Below are positions 12,943 through 26,140 of a stretch of DNA of 64,000 nt, in pieces. A model generated the notes under the pieces. That model searched no databases. It saw nothing but the letters and a program-made list of their open reading frames with translations, and was not told the origin of the DNA. This DNA comes from Anticarsia gemmatalis. Its lineage: Eukaryota; Arthropoda; Insecta; Lepidoptera; Erebidae. Location: NCBI RefSeq assembly GCF_050436995.1, contig NC_134776.1:13805001-13869000 (forward strand), read 5' to 3'. Position numbers and translations under genes: made by a program. The stretch's first letter is position 1. Each line of letters begins with the position of its first letter.

Positions 12943-15900
12943 GTCAGTGCTCCAAACTTATTTTATCACCATCAAACCAAATATTTTATGGAACCGCTAT
13001 TTCTTCGTGAAAAATCCGCGCCTCTAAACAATGATTTTTCATGCAAGCGTATCCGACGTTCACATACAAACGATTTTTCATGTAATGCCAGATGTCAAAA
13101 CACTTAGAAAAGCTCCACTGTGGTATTGAAATTGAAAGGTCGTAATAGAGGTGCTTTGATCAAGTTTTAGGAATATTCCTAGCGGTACTTTTTACTTCGG
13201 CTTTGAATAGGCATGATTGCAACTACGGCCAGCGTACGGCTAAAAAGTATAGTGTGCACGCGACACACGTTCAGCTGCTGTGGTTTCTAAACGCTTGTCC
13301 CCTAGTGGCCTAGTTGATATTATTTTCCTGTTTGAATATGTAGTGGACACATTTTGTTCACGTTTACTGTTAGCTGCGGTTCGAAAGCGGTGGACTCACA
13401 CTGGATCAAGCCTATTAACTAGCATTGAATGCTAGCTAATTTACATTTCAGTTTAATTTACATTCGTTTGAAAGGATTTACATTAAATATGTATCCTGTG
13501 TTGGGCGAATCGCTGCCGAGCGCAAATGAATGCGCGACAAACAGTTTAGTTTAGAATTTTAGGTCTTTATTCTTTGGCCATTCCCATAATGACTATTTAT
13601 AAGCCGTACCTCGGCCAGATCTGAAAAAACTTTAAACCGAATAAGTCGAATAAGTATGGGAGGGGGAAAAAACTTATCAGAATATTCTACCGACACATAG
13701 CCAAGTCAAATTCTTAATACAATATATTAAATTATGTGATATTTAATTTTTAATGATTTGTATATTTAGAACTTTAGGTAGGAGAATACATATTTTCATA
13801 TTTTCTAGGTAACAACGAGCGTGGTCGGTACATTTCCCTTAAACTTTTAAAAGCTTCTTCCGCTATAATTCTGCTTTATGTACACCCGTCAATTTTCATG
13901 AACACACTTTTTATGTAGGCCATCATGTCTCGCTCGAGTTTGTATAACTTTTCTAAACTTAATAATACTGGTTATATTTACATCTTTGATGTTCATTAGG
14001 ATTATGAAACTACTTTTCATTTGATTATAACCTATCCCTACCAAATCAGCTTAATACATTATCAAAGTAAATCAATATTTTAGCTGGAAAGGTTTTGAAT
14101 TTTAGTTATAAAAAAGAAAAACGTAATGTTACTGCAGCGGGGCTCTTCACTATTTTTGACTATTGATAAGAGTAACTATCGACAAATTTCCATTAGAAAA
14201 ATGATCAACACCTCTTTAATATTTCGCTAGAACATTTTTTAGTTTTTACAAATTATGATGTTGAACATTTGCTAGTCGATACTAACGACTGGAGGAAATT
14301 CTGCCACAGATATAAGCACATAACCATAGAAATCAATAGATATTAATACTCAGGTCTCCGGGATGGCACCAAGGTCACGTTAAATAACAATACATGCTAG
14401 TGATGTAGCCTGCGGCTTAGTGACCGCGACCTCTACACCGCAACTACGTCGCACCAACATACACTCCTACGCAAATACCTACGCCATTGTCTACGTCTTC
14501 GACTATATCTCGTTAGACGGTGCTCGTTATGTGTCTTCGAAGAACGGCTTATGGTGAAACAAACGACGCGTCTCTTAATCCCTTTTTGAATTGATACTTC
14601 AACGTATTTTAGTAAAAGATCTTTAAGCTTTAGTTCAAGAAGGGCGTAAGACTAAATAACTATAAGCTAACTTATAACTTTCTTTGATTGTGCGTTATAT
14701 TTATGTGAGTTGTGTGTACCGTCATAGTCTAATACGCCTCGTGTTTATTATTAAAATTAATCGACCCTTCATTGGGACCTACGAGCATCCTCGCGAAATT
14801 AAATAGGTAGACCCGGGATAATCTTTTAGTAATCTTCACCATTTGTACTAAGCTTAATTGAATCTTAACAAAATCCCTGACGTACTGAATGATTATTCGA
14901 TATTAATAAATGAAGGTGAACTTTTCAACAACGTTTATTAAAGTTTAAAATAGTTACCTTTGTGTTCATGACACCTAAGTTTTAATGCCCAATTGTCACA
15001 TATTTCAAATTTAGTGGTGAGTTAGGTGTCACGTTACGAATAAGTTTTATTAACTAACACGTGTTGCTTGAGAGACAATAAAGTTTATGTTGACATCAAG
15101 TTACATATATAATATAGATTTATTAGGACTATTTTGTTATGAGAGAAAAACTCGTTTTTAGTTTCTTATTTCGTTTCGTTTCTATTTCTTAACTCTCCAC
15201 AAAAATAAATGTTGTATTTTTTATGCACCAATTAATGGAGTAATTTTCGCGTTAACATCTAAAACTACTGTTGTTTACTTTGTTTCATTGCTCCATCAAA
15301 CAAAGGCTTCCCAGTGCGAGTTACTACCGACTTGAATAATTTGCCACATTAATGCTAAACTGCATTATCCGTTCTCCATAGATAAAAGACTTTTCTTTGT
15401 CTCGAGCAGGGCTGAACTACATTTTTACATAATCTACTTTCAAGTGACACTGAGGAATAAAAGTATTGTGGCTGTCCAATAAATCTTACAGATAGGTAAC
15501 ATTTTAGAAATATATTTTAAAGTTTTACATATCACTCTTTGAAATACCTACCTTGAGACTTTTATCTTACAACGTATTGCTAAGGTGAAGTCACGTCCAC
15601 CATACGCGCTTCCATCACTCCTTTGGAAACCGATGCAATAAGCAAAATATAAAATATTTTTAAGACTGATTTCGACTTGGAATATGATATGTACAATAAT
15701 ATACAAAGCGCATTTATAAATTAACTTTGACTTGAGATCAATCCATAAAGTGGCATTTGGAAAAATACCTTATTCAAGATTACACTAGTAATTTTAAAAT
15801 TAATATGCAGGTGCTACTTCTCAACGAATATTAAATTTCCGTAAGCCTTATAAAGCCCCACATGAGTGGGTGGAACATGCACTGAAAATTTGGGAACACC

Positions 15901-18900
15901 ATGTGTCCGAAGCAGAACGTCCTCTGTAAATCGAAATGCCCTCTAGCATCACCCCTGTGCCCGGCCACGATTTACCAAACTTAACTGGGCTAGACTGAAC
16001 TGCTACCAAATTATTCACCTAATATTTTAGTTTAGTAATTGCTGTCGTACCGCGAATAAGTTGATCCAGCTTTACAGTTGTAATTGCAGCTAAATTATTG
16101 AAATAGTGGCGATGAAACGAGATGGCCTAGCTCTGGTCCAGATTTGAAGTAAACTAATTTAAGTAGGTACTTTTCTAGAACTTTTGTAAGTCTCTAGTCG
16201 GAAACACAATACGCTGACAGACCAGACTACCTTGGCATTAAAGTCGCTACTTACTTTAGCATCTTCTTTTTTGCTATATAAGATTATATTGATTTAAAGT
16301 TGTACGTAACATTAATCTGTCGCAAAAAAGTTTACAAGTAGTCGTCATAATAAACTGTTATCCAGTCTATAGTAATTAAATCCTAAATAGAAACCACCGA
16401 CAAGAGAAACGATTGCAATATATGAACTCCAAAACTTACTGTCACAACATTGAATTGAAAATAGGGTTAAGAACAAAACGTACTAATTTATAGAAACCAA
16501 TACTACCTATACATTTTACAAAATAAAATGTTTACCTTTTTCATTAATTCTGTCATTTAACATGAAAACGGAAAACGTAAAGAAAAGCAATTTCGAAACA
16601 ATACATTATTTCTTTTTCTTTGTACTCGTGCTATTAGAACGTAAGGATGTAATATAACAGTCGAGGACGATGTCCTCTCATGATTTCCAATAGAGTTCAA
16701 TCAGTAGCCAATTTGTTGTATTAATTACATTGCTGCTTAGGTTCTGTCACCTTCAACTTGTACGTTGTAATATGAATCAATAGACATCGTTGTGGTATTT
16801 GATTTGTTCAATTTAGTTATGACGCAATTTGAACTTATGTTTCACACTTGAACTAAGTTGGAACTTGCCTACTTGGATAGTCCTTTATAGTATTGTGATA
16901 TTGAATTGTATAGCCAGTTCCCTTGTTCTCAAAATATCGTTCAATTTATACGATGTTCTGTATTTCTTACCATATGAAAATGTTTTCGGAAGCAAAGCCA
17001 ATGACTAGTTATTAGGAAATACGGGCTACTAATATATAAATATATTATATCGTTAAATAATTGTGGTGATTTCTTATAACATATTTGGGAAACTTCCTTG
17101 AATTTATGTTGAGTATTTTGTTTTTTGATTCATGATATTTTTCTCGTATGACAAGCCACATTGACTAATTCCAACTCGCTACTGAACAAATCTAAAATTA
17201 ACTTAATAATAATATTATTAATTAATTACTGACTTGTCTGCCTCTGTGGTATACCTATTTAACGTTGGCGTATTTCTTGCACATCTGCCTACGCGATTGG
17301 GTATTACAGGCGTGATATTATATATGTGTATGTATTACATTTTCCGTATTCGCTACTGTTTGACAGCTTGACCATCAGACTGTTCGATCAACCCAGACAT
17401 TGAATAAATATTATCGAAAAAATATTTGGTGCTAACGTATGAAAATCACTGTGATTTTTCCGCGGATGTGGCTCATGGACAACAGTGAAAAGAGAACCGT
17501 AAAACATTTTATACAAACATCAACGGTTTGTAAATCGAAAGCGAGTTTCGTTAGCAAAAACAGGGGATATTTTTACGAGGGTAATAAAAAAATAAATGTT
17601 TACGAATAGTATCTGATGTACAATGAGTAGGTGTGGATAGAAATTGCTACTAGTGTACTGGTATAGAAAATTTGGAGTGTTTGAAAAATATTGCCTAATC
17701 GTAGTTTCTTGCGTAATATATTGAACGCTCATTAAAATTTCTAAATGTTGACATTTTATGATTGATGAAATTCAAGAATCAGTTGGCTTTTTCATCAAGA
17801 TTTTAGTTATCGCTACCATTGTAAGGAGCCTATATGATATATCTTTCCACACGGAACAGTTAATAGTGTAACCCACAAAAACTAAGAGGTAATACTTGGC
17901 GAGAACTAACATAACCGAGAATTTAGACTTTCGACGCAGTTTACACGCCAAGAAAACTTTAAAATTTGAGATCCATAGCTTGTTTTAGGCCCAGATTTTG
18001 TTTTGTATCTGTTGTTCAACTTTTGAGTAAGTATTCGTTTAATTGATTGCTGGAAGTGTGAATTTAAAAGTTAAGAAATATATTTTGTCACACGCATTAC
18101 ACTGAGTTGTACGTCTTTCAAAGGTTTCATAAAAACTAGAAGCAACTACGAACAAGAAATAAACTACTCTACAGCTAACGTAGTCTGTTGCAATTTGCGA
18201 CACATCGTCATCGTCACGATGGGTAGGCAAGTGAATTACAATCAACAGATTGGCAACTTAACACGGCCTTGTGGATAGATTGATTACGCTCGGCTGTATA
18301 TCGGTGGCAGCCTCCAAAATAGTAGGCCTCCTCAATTATGACTTTGATACATCGTTATTTTACGTCGCACGTTAATAAGGTCTGACACTTTCTACTTATA
18401 TTACTTTTTTCTCGGAAATATACCTAATTATTTATTTTGAGGTCGTGCTTTTAAGACGAAATCGATGGTGTTTATGTTAGAAACCATTAACAAAAGGATT
18501 GCCTAGCTTTCCATGACGATTTATTGTTGATGGTAATGGAAGTAGGGCATGAATTTTGCTTACTCCAAAATTATAAATTATAAAAAGATATTTTCAAACC
18601 AGAAATGAAAACAAAATTAAATATTAAATCTTGCCTGTATTCAAAATACACTCTACCTGTCGTAAAATTGGTTGTAAGAGATCTATATATTAAATGCCAC
18701 CCATAATTAAGTTTATTATTAAAAAATAGTCAACTGAAATAAAAAAAAAACATCAAAAAGATATGTCAGAAGTGGGATTCGAACCCACGCCCTCAGAGAG
18801 GACCAGAACAACTCATACTCATATAAATGAGCAAGGTTTCCCTTGAGTCTGGCGCCTTAGACCGCTCGGCCATCCTGACAGTCTATCGACGAGGCGAAAT

Positions 18901-21900
18901 AGCGTATCGCATTCATAAAGCTAAACACGTTTTTTTTTTTATTGTGAAAGAGTTTATGAAAACAAAGATAAAGCTGCGTTTGAATTTGAATCGAAGTTCT
19001 AATATTACGCATAGTTCTATAAAAAAATTCATACGGTGTAGTATCAGCTCGCCCCCTGAATCTATAATAATATATATATATATACTATAAATATATATAC
19101 ATAATATATTATGTACCTATGCTGTGATGTTTAATAAAAAAATCTGTGATTATTTTGTGCGTTTTTTAGTCATGTAAGTGTTGATTCCAAACTTTGATCT
19201 GTGATTTTAAATTATATTAATTATCTAGTTAAACATTGAAAAGATTAGTATGCGTGATTTACATTATATATTACACTTTTTTAACTCCACATGCAGTTTT
19301 ATTTCAATTTTCACCATTAAATCCCAAGGCATTATTGAACTTATAAGAAAAAATATTCATTTAAATATTTTATAAACTTAGAGTGCTGACAGTACTTTTA
19401 ACTAACCAACAATCGGGGGCGAGTTTGAGTATCTAATAATTTGAGGGGCGAGTTGATGCACTTAGGCAATCAGGGGCGAGCTGAGCCTACACCTTTCATA
19501 CGTGTTTTTCTTTTTCTTGATTAATTTATTTTATTTCGTTTCGGAGGAGACCCTTGCCCAGCAGTGGGAAAGTAATGGGTTAAAAAATAATTACATGTCG
19601 GCAATATGATAAAGACAGAATACTATGCCTCATCGGCATGCTGCGTTTACTAACTTTAACATAACAATATGTATATTTACAAAATAAAGACTACTTATTT
19701 TCCTTTAAATGTGGTTTCTTTAATCTACATATTGACTTCAAAATCAATGAATTTTCGACTTACATGACTTATTTAATATCTTTGATGTAATATTGGTTAA
19801 TGATGCGTTTAGCTACTAATAGAGTGACACCAAATTAAATCAACATTAATTAAGTTCAATAGATCAGCTTATTAGCGCTCATAACTACAGCCGCGAACTG
19901 TCATTAGCTTCAGTAAAATCAATCGAAGTGTTAAGACTTTAAGACTTATTTTGCACTGTAGGCAGGCAACGGACATGTTCCCCCTCGGGGAGTTTCCACC
20001 TTGTCGTGGTGAGGGGGCTTATTAGCCGTGGCAATCCAGCCACGGTGAAGCTAGGAGGAACTCAACCCGTAAGGCCTGACGTAAGTCGGGTTCGGGGGCT
20101 GCCGTCTCTTTCGAGATGGTGGTCGCGAGGAAGAAAACCTCTATAAAAAATTACTGTGCGTGTCTCTCTGTTTGCAGAGGACACGGGTGAAGGACGGGTG
20201 AGCCGTCAGTGGGTGGACGGGCTCGGTGTGCACTCACACTGCCCCGAGCAGACGGGGGGCCAGGCCGCCGCCGCCCTCGTCAACCGTCGCATATCGTAAT
20301 CCCGCCCATCTTGGGTGCGACCGAGGGCCTTGCCTTAACCGGCCGGGCCGCGAGGAGACAACCTCTATAAAAAATCCCCAGTAACTTCGGCAGTGGCGCC
20401 CCCTCTTGGGGCCTTGCGTGGTCGGAGTTCACTCGCTATGCGAGGGGCTGGAGGGAATACCAGTCGCTAGCGGCCAACCCTGGGGTACCTCCCGCCCCCC
20501 AGTGGTATAAGGGTTACCGTGGTATGGTGCCTCTGCCACGGCGGACTACGCCTTGCAACCCTACTCGTGGGAATCATATGGATCCTTTAAATATCAATAA
20601 AACCAATGATGATAGTGGGAGGGGCGAGAAGCCCAAATCTGATGAGATTGGGGGCAAAAAGCCCGGCAGTTCAGACTGCGTTGTTGTGGAGGGTCGGCGC
20701 ACGCCCAGTTTTGCGCGACCCTCGTCGGTGAGGACGAGGTCCAAGGTCGCTCAGGAGACCAGTGTCGATTCCGACACTGGCTCCGACATGAGCGTGGTAT
20801 CGGATGCCGCCCATCCATCCGACTGCGGCCGTCTTTGGCGCAAGAGAAGACCGCGTCCCGAGTCCGAGGAGTCGGACGGGGCGCGGAAGAAGAAGAAGGC
20901 GCCTGGGAAGCGAGTGTCTGGCGACGACGCCGAAGAAAAATCCGCCGTCCAACTGGCGGACACCATTCTTTCCAACCTGGAGGCAGTGGTGGAGGTGGCC
21001 GATAAATCCGGCCACCTTAAGGGGACAAAGTCCTTTAAAGACGCCGCCAGGAACATCAAACTGGCGGCATCTGAGTTGAGTAGGCGGTCTGCAACTCAGG
21101 AAAATCTTGCGCTCCGGGCCCAGAATCAAAGACTCCAGGCGGAGCTTGACCACATGCGGCGCGAAATCGCTGCCCTAAAGTCCATGGCTATCAACATCCC
21201 CAGCACTAGCGCCCAGCCCGAAACCAGTGGGCAGGCGCCTCCAGTCGAGCGTGCCATCGCTGACCTCCGCCTGATGGTGGACGCTCGCTTCGGGGCCATA
21301 GAGGCCCGGCTTCCGCCGGAGCCTCGCATTCGTCCGCCCCTAGCGGCGGACAAGAAAGCGGCAGGGGTACCACCCGTGCCCGCCGTTAGAGGGGCAAAGG
21401 CGACGGCACCAACCCCCGCCGCCAGAAAAGCCAAGGCCACAGCGTCGTTAGCTACGCCGGCTACCGCATTCGCCACCGCCACCGCGCCGCAGCCCGCAGC
21501 TCCCCAGACCAAGGGCAAGCAGGGCAAAAAGCCGCAGCCCTCGTATAGTGCGGTGGCAGCCCAACCGCCGTCCTCAAACCCGGCGCCTGCCAATGAGTGG
21601 CAGGTCGTCGGGAAAAATGGCAAGGCAGCCAAGGGGCTCAAGGTTACCGAAACCGCGAAGAAGAACAAAAAGAAGACGCCTAAACTTCGCGCTCCGAAAT
21701 CGGCTGCAGTAACCATCACATTGCAGCCGGAGGCGGCAAAAAACGGAGCGACATATCGTGACGTCATTGGGGACGCAAAGGCCAAGATCAACTTGGCCGA
21801 TATCGGAATAGGACCCAATGACGTCCGCTTTAGAGTCGCGGCTACGGGGGCTCGAATGTTCGAGCTCCCAGGACCTGAAGGACCTGGCAAGGCGGACGCT

Positions 21901-24900
21901 CTGGCCTCCAAATTGCTAGAAGTCCTCGGGGAGGACAAAGTTCGAGTCTCCAGGCCCACAAAGACCGCAGAACTGCGGATCACGGGCCTGGACGATTCTG
22001 CCTCCGCGGAGGAGGTGAAGGCCGCTCTTACAGCGGCCGGCGATTGCCCCGCTGATTCTGTCCGTCTGGGCCAGATTCGTCTTGGTCCTCACGGCGGCGG
22101 ATCGGTTTGGGTCTGCTGCCCCATAGCGGCGGCCAAAAGGATTGTTGATGGCCGCCGCATTTTGATTGGTTGGGTGTCAGCACGGGTCGAATTACTCCCA
22201 CCACGTGAACGGAGGTGCTACCGCTGCCTTCAGGGCGGACATGTTTGTGCGCGGTGCACCTCCACGGAGGATCGCAGCGGTACCTGCTTTCGGTGCGGCA
22301 AACTGGGCCACATTGCCCGGCTGTGCTCAGAGGCACCGCACTGCGTCGTTTGCGCCGCGGTAGGTAAGCCGGCGGCGCACATGGTGGGGAGCAAGGCTTG
22401 CTCCCCCTCAAAAGCGCAGAAAACGCAGAGCGGCGCCAAAAAGACCGCCAAAAGTAAAAAGAAGAAGAGGACTGCGAGGAAGGCCAAAGTCGCCTCGCAG
22501 ACCTCCGACCGGCCCGCGGCCTCCAATGCCGCTGACGCGCCGGTAGAAGTGGTGGAGATGGAGACCCAACAATAATGGCTCTCCGTCTCCTCCAGACTAA
22601 CTTAAACCACTGTGCCAGGGCCCAGGATCTTCTTTCCCAAAGTCTGGCACAGTGGTCCATAAACCTTGCGGTGGCTGCTGAGCCTTATTTTGTTCCGCCC
22701 AGGGATGACTGGGCGGGTGACTTGGACGGCTTGGTAGCTATAGTCTCCCCGGCCGCCGTCGGAGTTCAGCCCCTCGTTACCACAGCGAGGGGCCATGGTT
22801 ATGTGGCGGTCACATGGGGAGACATCGTCGTCGTCGGCGTCTATTTCTCACCAAACCGGAGCTTGGCCGAATTCGAGGCATTTCTTGCGGGACTTGGGAC
22901 CGTGGTCGGCCGTGATAGGTCTCGCCCCGCCTTGGTCCTCGGGGACTTCAATGCCAAATCAACGGCTTGGGGTTCCCCGTCCACGGACGCGCGGGGCAGG
23001 GAAGTCGAAGACTGGATGGCGGCCACGGGCCTTGTTGTTTTGAACCGGGGTTCTGTGAACACGTGCGTGCGCCAGCGGGGTGGGTCCATAGTAGACCTCA
23101 CATTTGCCACCCCCGCACTTGCGCCCCGTGTCCAGTCCTGGAGAGTCCTCGAGGGGGTTGAGACGCTCTCAGACCACCGTTATATCAGGTTCAGCGTCTC
23201 CCCGGTTACCTCGGGGGCCTTACGTATCCAGGAAACCCCGGTAGAAGTCGGACCGCGCTGGTCCCTGAAATGCCTCGACAAGGAGGCGCTACTTGAAGCC
23301 TCCATCGTTGACGCCTGGATCTCGCAGGTGTCAGAGGAACAGCCCGTCGACGTGGAGGCGGAAACGGACAGGCTTCGGGCAGATATGACCCGCGTCTGTG
23401 ATGCAGCCATGCCCCGCGTCCGGTTCTGTCCCGGACGGCGGAGGGTATACTGGTGGTCGGCGGAAATCGCGCAATTGCGCAAGAATTGTACTGCGGCACG
23501 CCGCCGTTACCAACGCCTCCGCAGGAGGCGTCGCCGACCCCCAGACGCGGAGTCGCAAGAGGCGGAGCTGTATGAGAGGTACAGAGCGGCGAAAAAGGCT
23601 CTGTCAACAGAGATCAGCAGGGCTAAATCCGCTGCCTGGGGCTCACTTTTAGAGACTCTCGACTCGGATCCGTGGGGCCGCCCGTACCGTTGGGTCAGGG
23701 GCAAACTTCGCCCCTGGGCCCCTCCATTAACCCAGAGTCTCCAGCCCCAGGTGGTCGAGCACGTGGTCTCCACTCTGTTTCCTCTCAGGGCGGCACACAT
23801 TCCGCCGCCCATGGCTCCGCCGGGTGAGACGCCGACGACGACGACGGAAGAAGAAGAAATTCCCCCGGTTACCCGGGTAGACCTGAGGGTGGCGGTGCAA
23901 CGCCTCGCGGCAAAGAACACCGCCCCAGGGCCCGACGGCATTCCAGGCCGAGCGTGGGTCCTGGCTCGAGAGGCCCTCGAGCCCCGACTACTAGGGCTCT
24001 TTAACGCGTGCATAGAGAGGGGCGAGTTCCCGGCACTTTGGAAGACTGGGAAGCTCGTCCTGTTGAAGAAGGAGGGGCGCCCTGCGGACTCGCCATCCGC
24101 GTACCGGCCCATCGTGTTGTTGGACGAGGTGGGCAAGCTTTTCGAGCGCATCGTCGCAGACCGCCTCGTCACGCACTTAGCTCAAGTCGGGCCGGACTTA
24201 GCGGACCATCAATTCGGATTCCGCAAAGGGCGCTCCACGATTGACGCAATCGCACGCGTTAGGGCCCTGGCGGAGGACGCAGTAGCCCAGGGAGAGGTCG
24301 TCTTGGCGGTGTCACTCGACATCGCCAACGCCTTCAATACCCTCCCCTGGAGCAGCATACGAGTGGCACTCGAATATCATCGAGTGCCACTCTACCTCCG
24401 CCGCATCATCGGGGCCTATTTGGAGGAGCGGTCGATCGTCTACCCGGGTCAAAGTGGTTGGTCGCGAAGAGAGGTATCTTGTGGGGTTCCACAGGGGTCG
24501 GTTTTAGGTCCACTCCTGTGGAACGTAGGATATGATTATGTCCTACGCGGTGCGCTCCCGGCGGGCGTCGGCATATTCTGCTATGCCGACGACACGCTGG
24601 TTACAGCCCGGGGGAAGTCGCATCGCGACGCGGAGGTGCTGGCCACAGCTGGGGTCGCACAAGTCGTCGCTCGCATCCGGCGGCTGGGTCTGGAGGTGGC
24701 TCTCGAAAAGTCGGAGGCCCTATTTTTCCACGGGCCCCGACGCCGCCCGCCTCCAGGATCCAGCATAATAGTAGGCGGAGTCCACATCGACATTGCGCCG
24801 TCGATGAAGTATCTCGGTCTTCTTCTCGACGGTCGATGGGACTTCACAGCCCATTTCAGACAGCTGGCCCCCAAACTCGTAGGCGCGGCAGGCGCACTCT

Positions 24901-26108
24901 CGCGTCTGCTGCCGAACCTTGGGGGGCCAAATAACAACTGTCGACGGCTGTACGCCGGGATCGTGCGGTCAATGGCCCTATATGGCTCTCCCATTTGGGC
25001 CAATGCCCTGTCGGCCAGGAACATCGCCGCGCTGCGGCGTCCACAGCGCGTCATGGCCGTCAGGGCCGTGAGAGGCTACCGCACGGTCTCATACGAAGCG
25101 GCGTGCCTACTAGCTCGAACGCCGCCCTGGGACCTGGATGCAAAGGCCCTCGCGTCACTATATGAATGGCGCGAGGAGGCTCGAGGCGGAGGCTTCCTGC
25201 CAGCGCCTCAAGAAGTCGAGGCGCGCAGGGCGGAGCTCCGCCAAGACGTCCTGGCGGCGTGGAAGCGACGACTGGAGAACCCCAGCGCCGGCCTCATTAC
25301 CATCGAGGCCGTGCGGCCGGCGGTCACGGAGTGGCTGGAGAGAGGGCACGGCGCGCTCACATTTCGGCTGACGCAGGTCTTGACCGGACACGGATGTTTC
25401 GGCAAGTACCTGTGTCGCATAGGCCGTGAGCAGACGCCCATGTGCCATCATTGTGGAGACTGCCCCGATACGGCGCTGCATACACTGGCACACTGCCAGG
25501 CGTGGTCGTCGCAGCGCCGTCAATTGACCGGGGTAGTCGGGAGCGACCTCTCGCTCTCGGCCGTGGTTCTGTCCATGGTCGGGAGCGAGGCAGCGTGGTC
25601 GGCCGTCGCCTCATTCTGCGAAGATGTCATTTCCGCAAAAGAGGCGGCGGAACGGGAGCGGGAAATTAACGCCCCCCTCCCATCCCGCGCAAGACGCACT
25701 GGGCGTCGTAGGCGCCGGGACGATCTCCGGCCCCCGTGACGCGGACCTGTGGGCGGCGGAGGCGGAACGCTCCGTCGCCTGGACAGGGAACAGGTCCGAG
25801 AGGTGGGGGTGTGCTGTGTGTTCCTGGCATGCCCCCTTGAAGTGGAGAGCTAGGGGGGGGCAATCTCCATGCCCGCCCCCGCTCGAAGGTGGGCCCGCAT
25901 CCAAGGCGGGCTGTCACCGGCTGGGACGCGAAGTATCCAATTGGAGGTACCGTGTCCTGGCCACTTTATGGTGACTATTGAAGGAACACCGTCAGGTTTT
26001 TAGTCGGTATGCCCAAATTTAAAGCCGGAACGCCTAGCCGGCGGGAGAGCCCGACAGACCCCCGTTTCCTCCCTGGAGCGGGACATGCAGTAATGCATTT
26101 TCCTGACG

Positions 26109-26140
<32 letters not shown>

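Larger units (their letters stand above)
12943..19964. other. Intron of SCYL2, first part
   Basis: AT-rich intronic DNA. Apart from the antisense tRNA-Leu at 18764-18879, a LINE-tail fragment near 19543 and a trio of GGGGCGAG repeats near 19416, I see no gene, and the open frames are short and unconvincing. Confidence 0.7.

Noticed and set aside
12325..13107. Open frames around the first SCYL2 exon, including ATG starts at 12727 and 12765
   Set aside because: The coding composition begins only at 12778, right after a splice acceptor. The upstream part is AT-rich and the kinase N-lobe is still missing.
20594..25917. Many long open frames on the minus strand and in other frames of the LINE (for example 21126-21983 minus, 285 aa)
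   Set aside because: They overlap two clearly identified ORFs. GC-rich DNA has few stop codons, so these are shadows without any motif.
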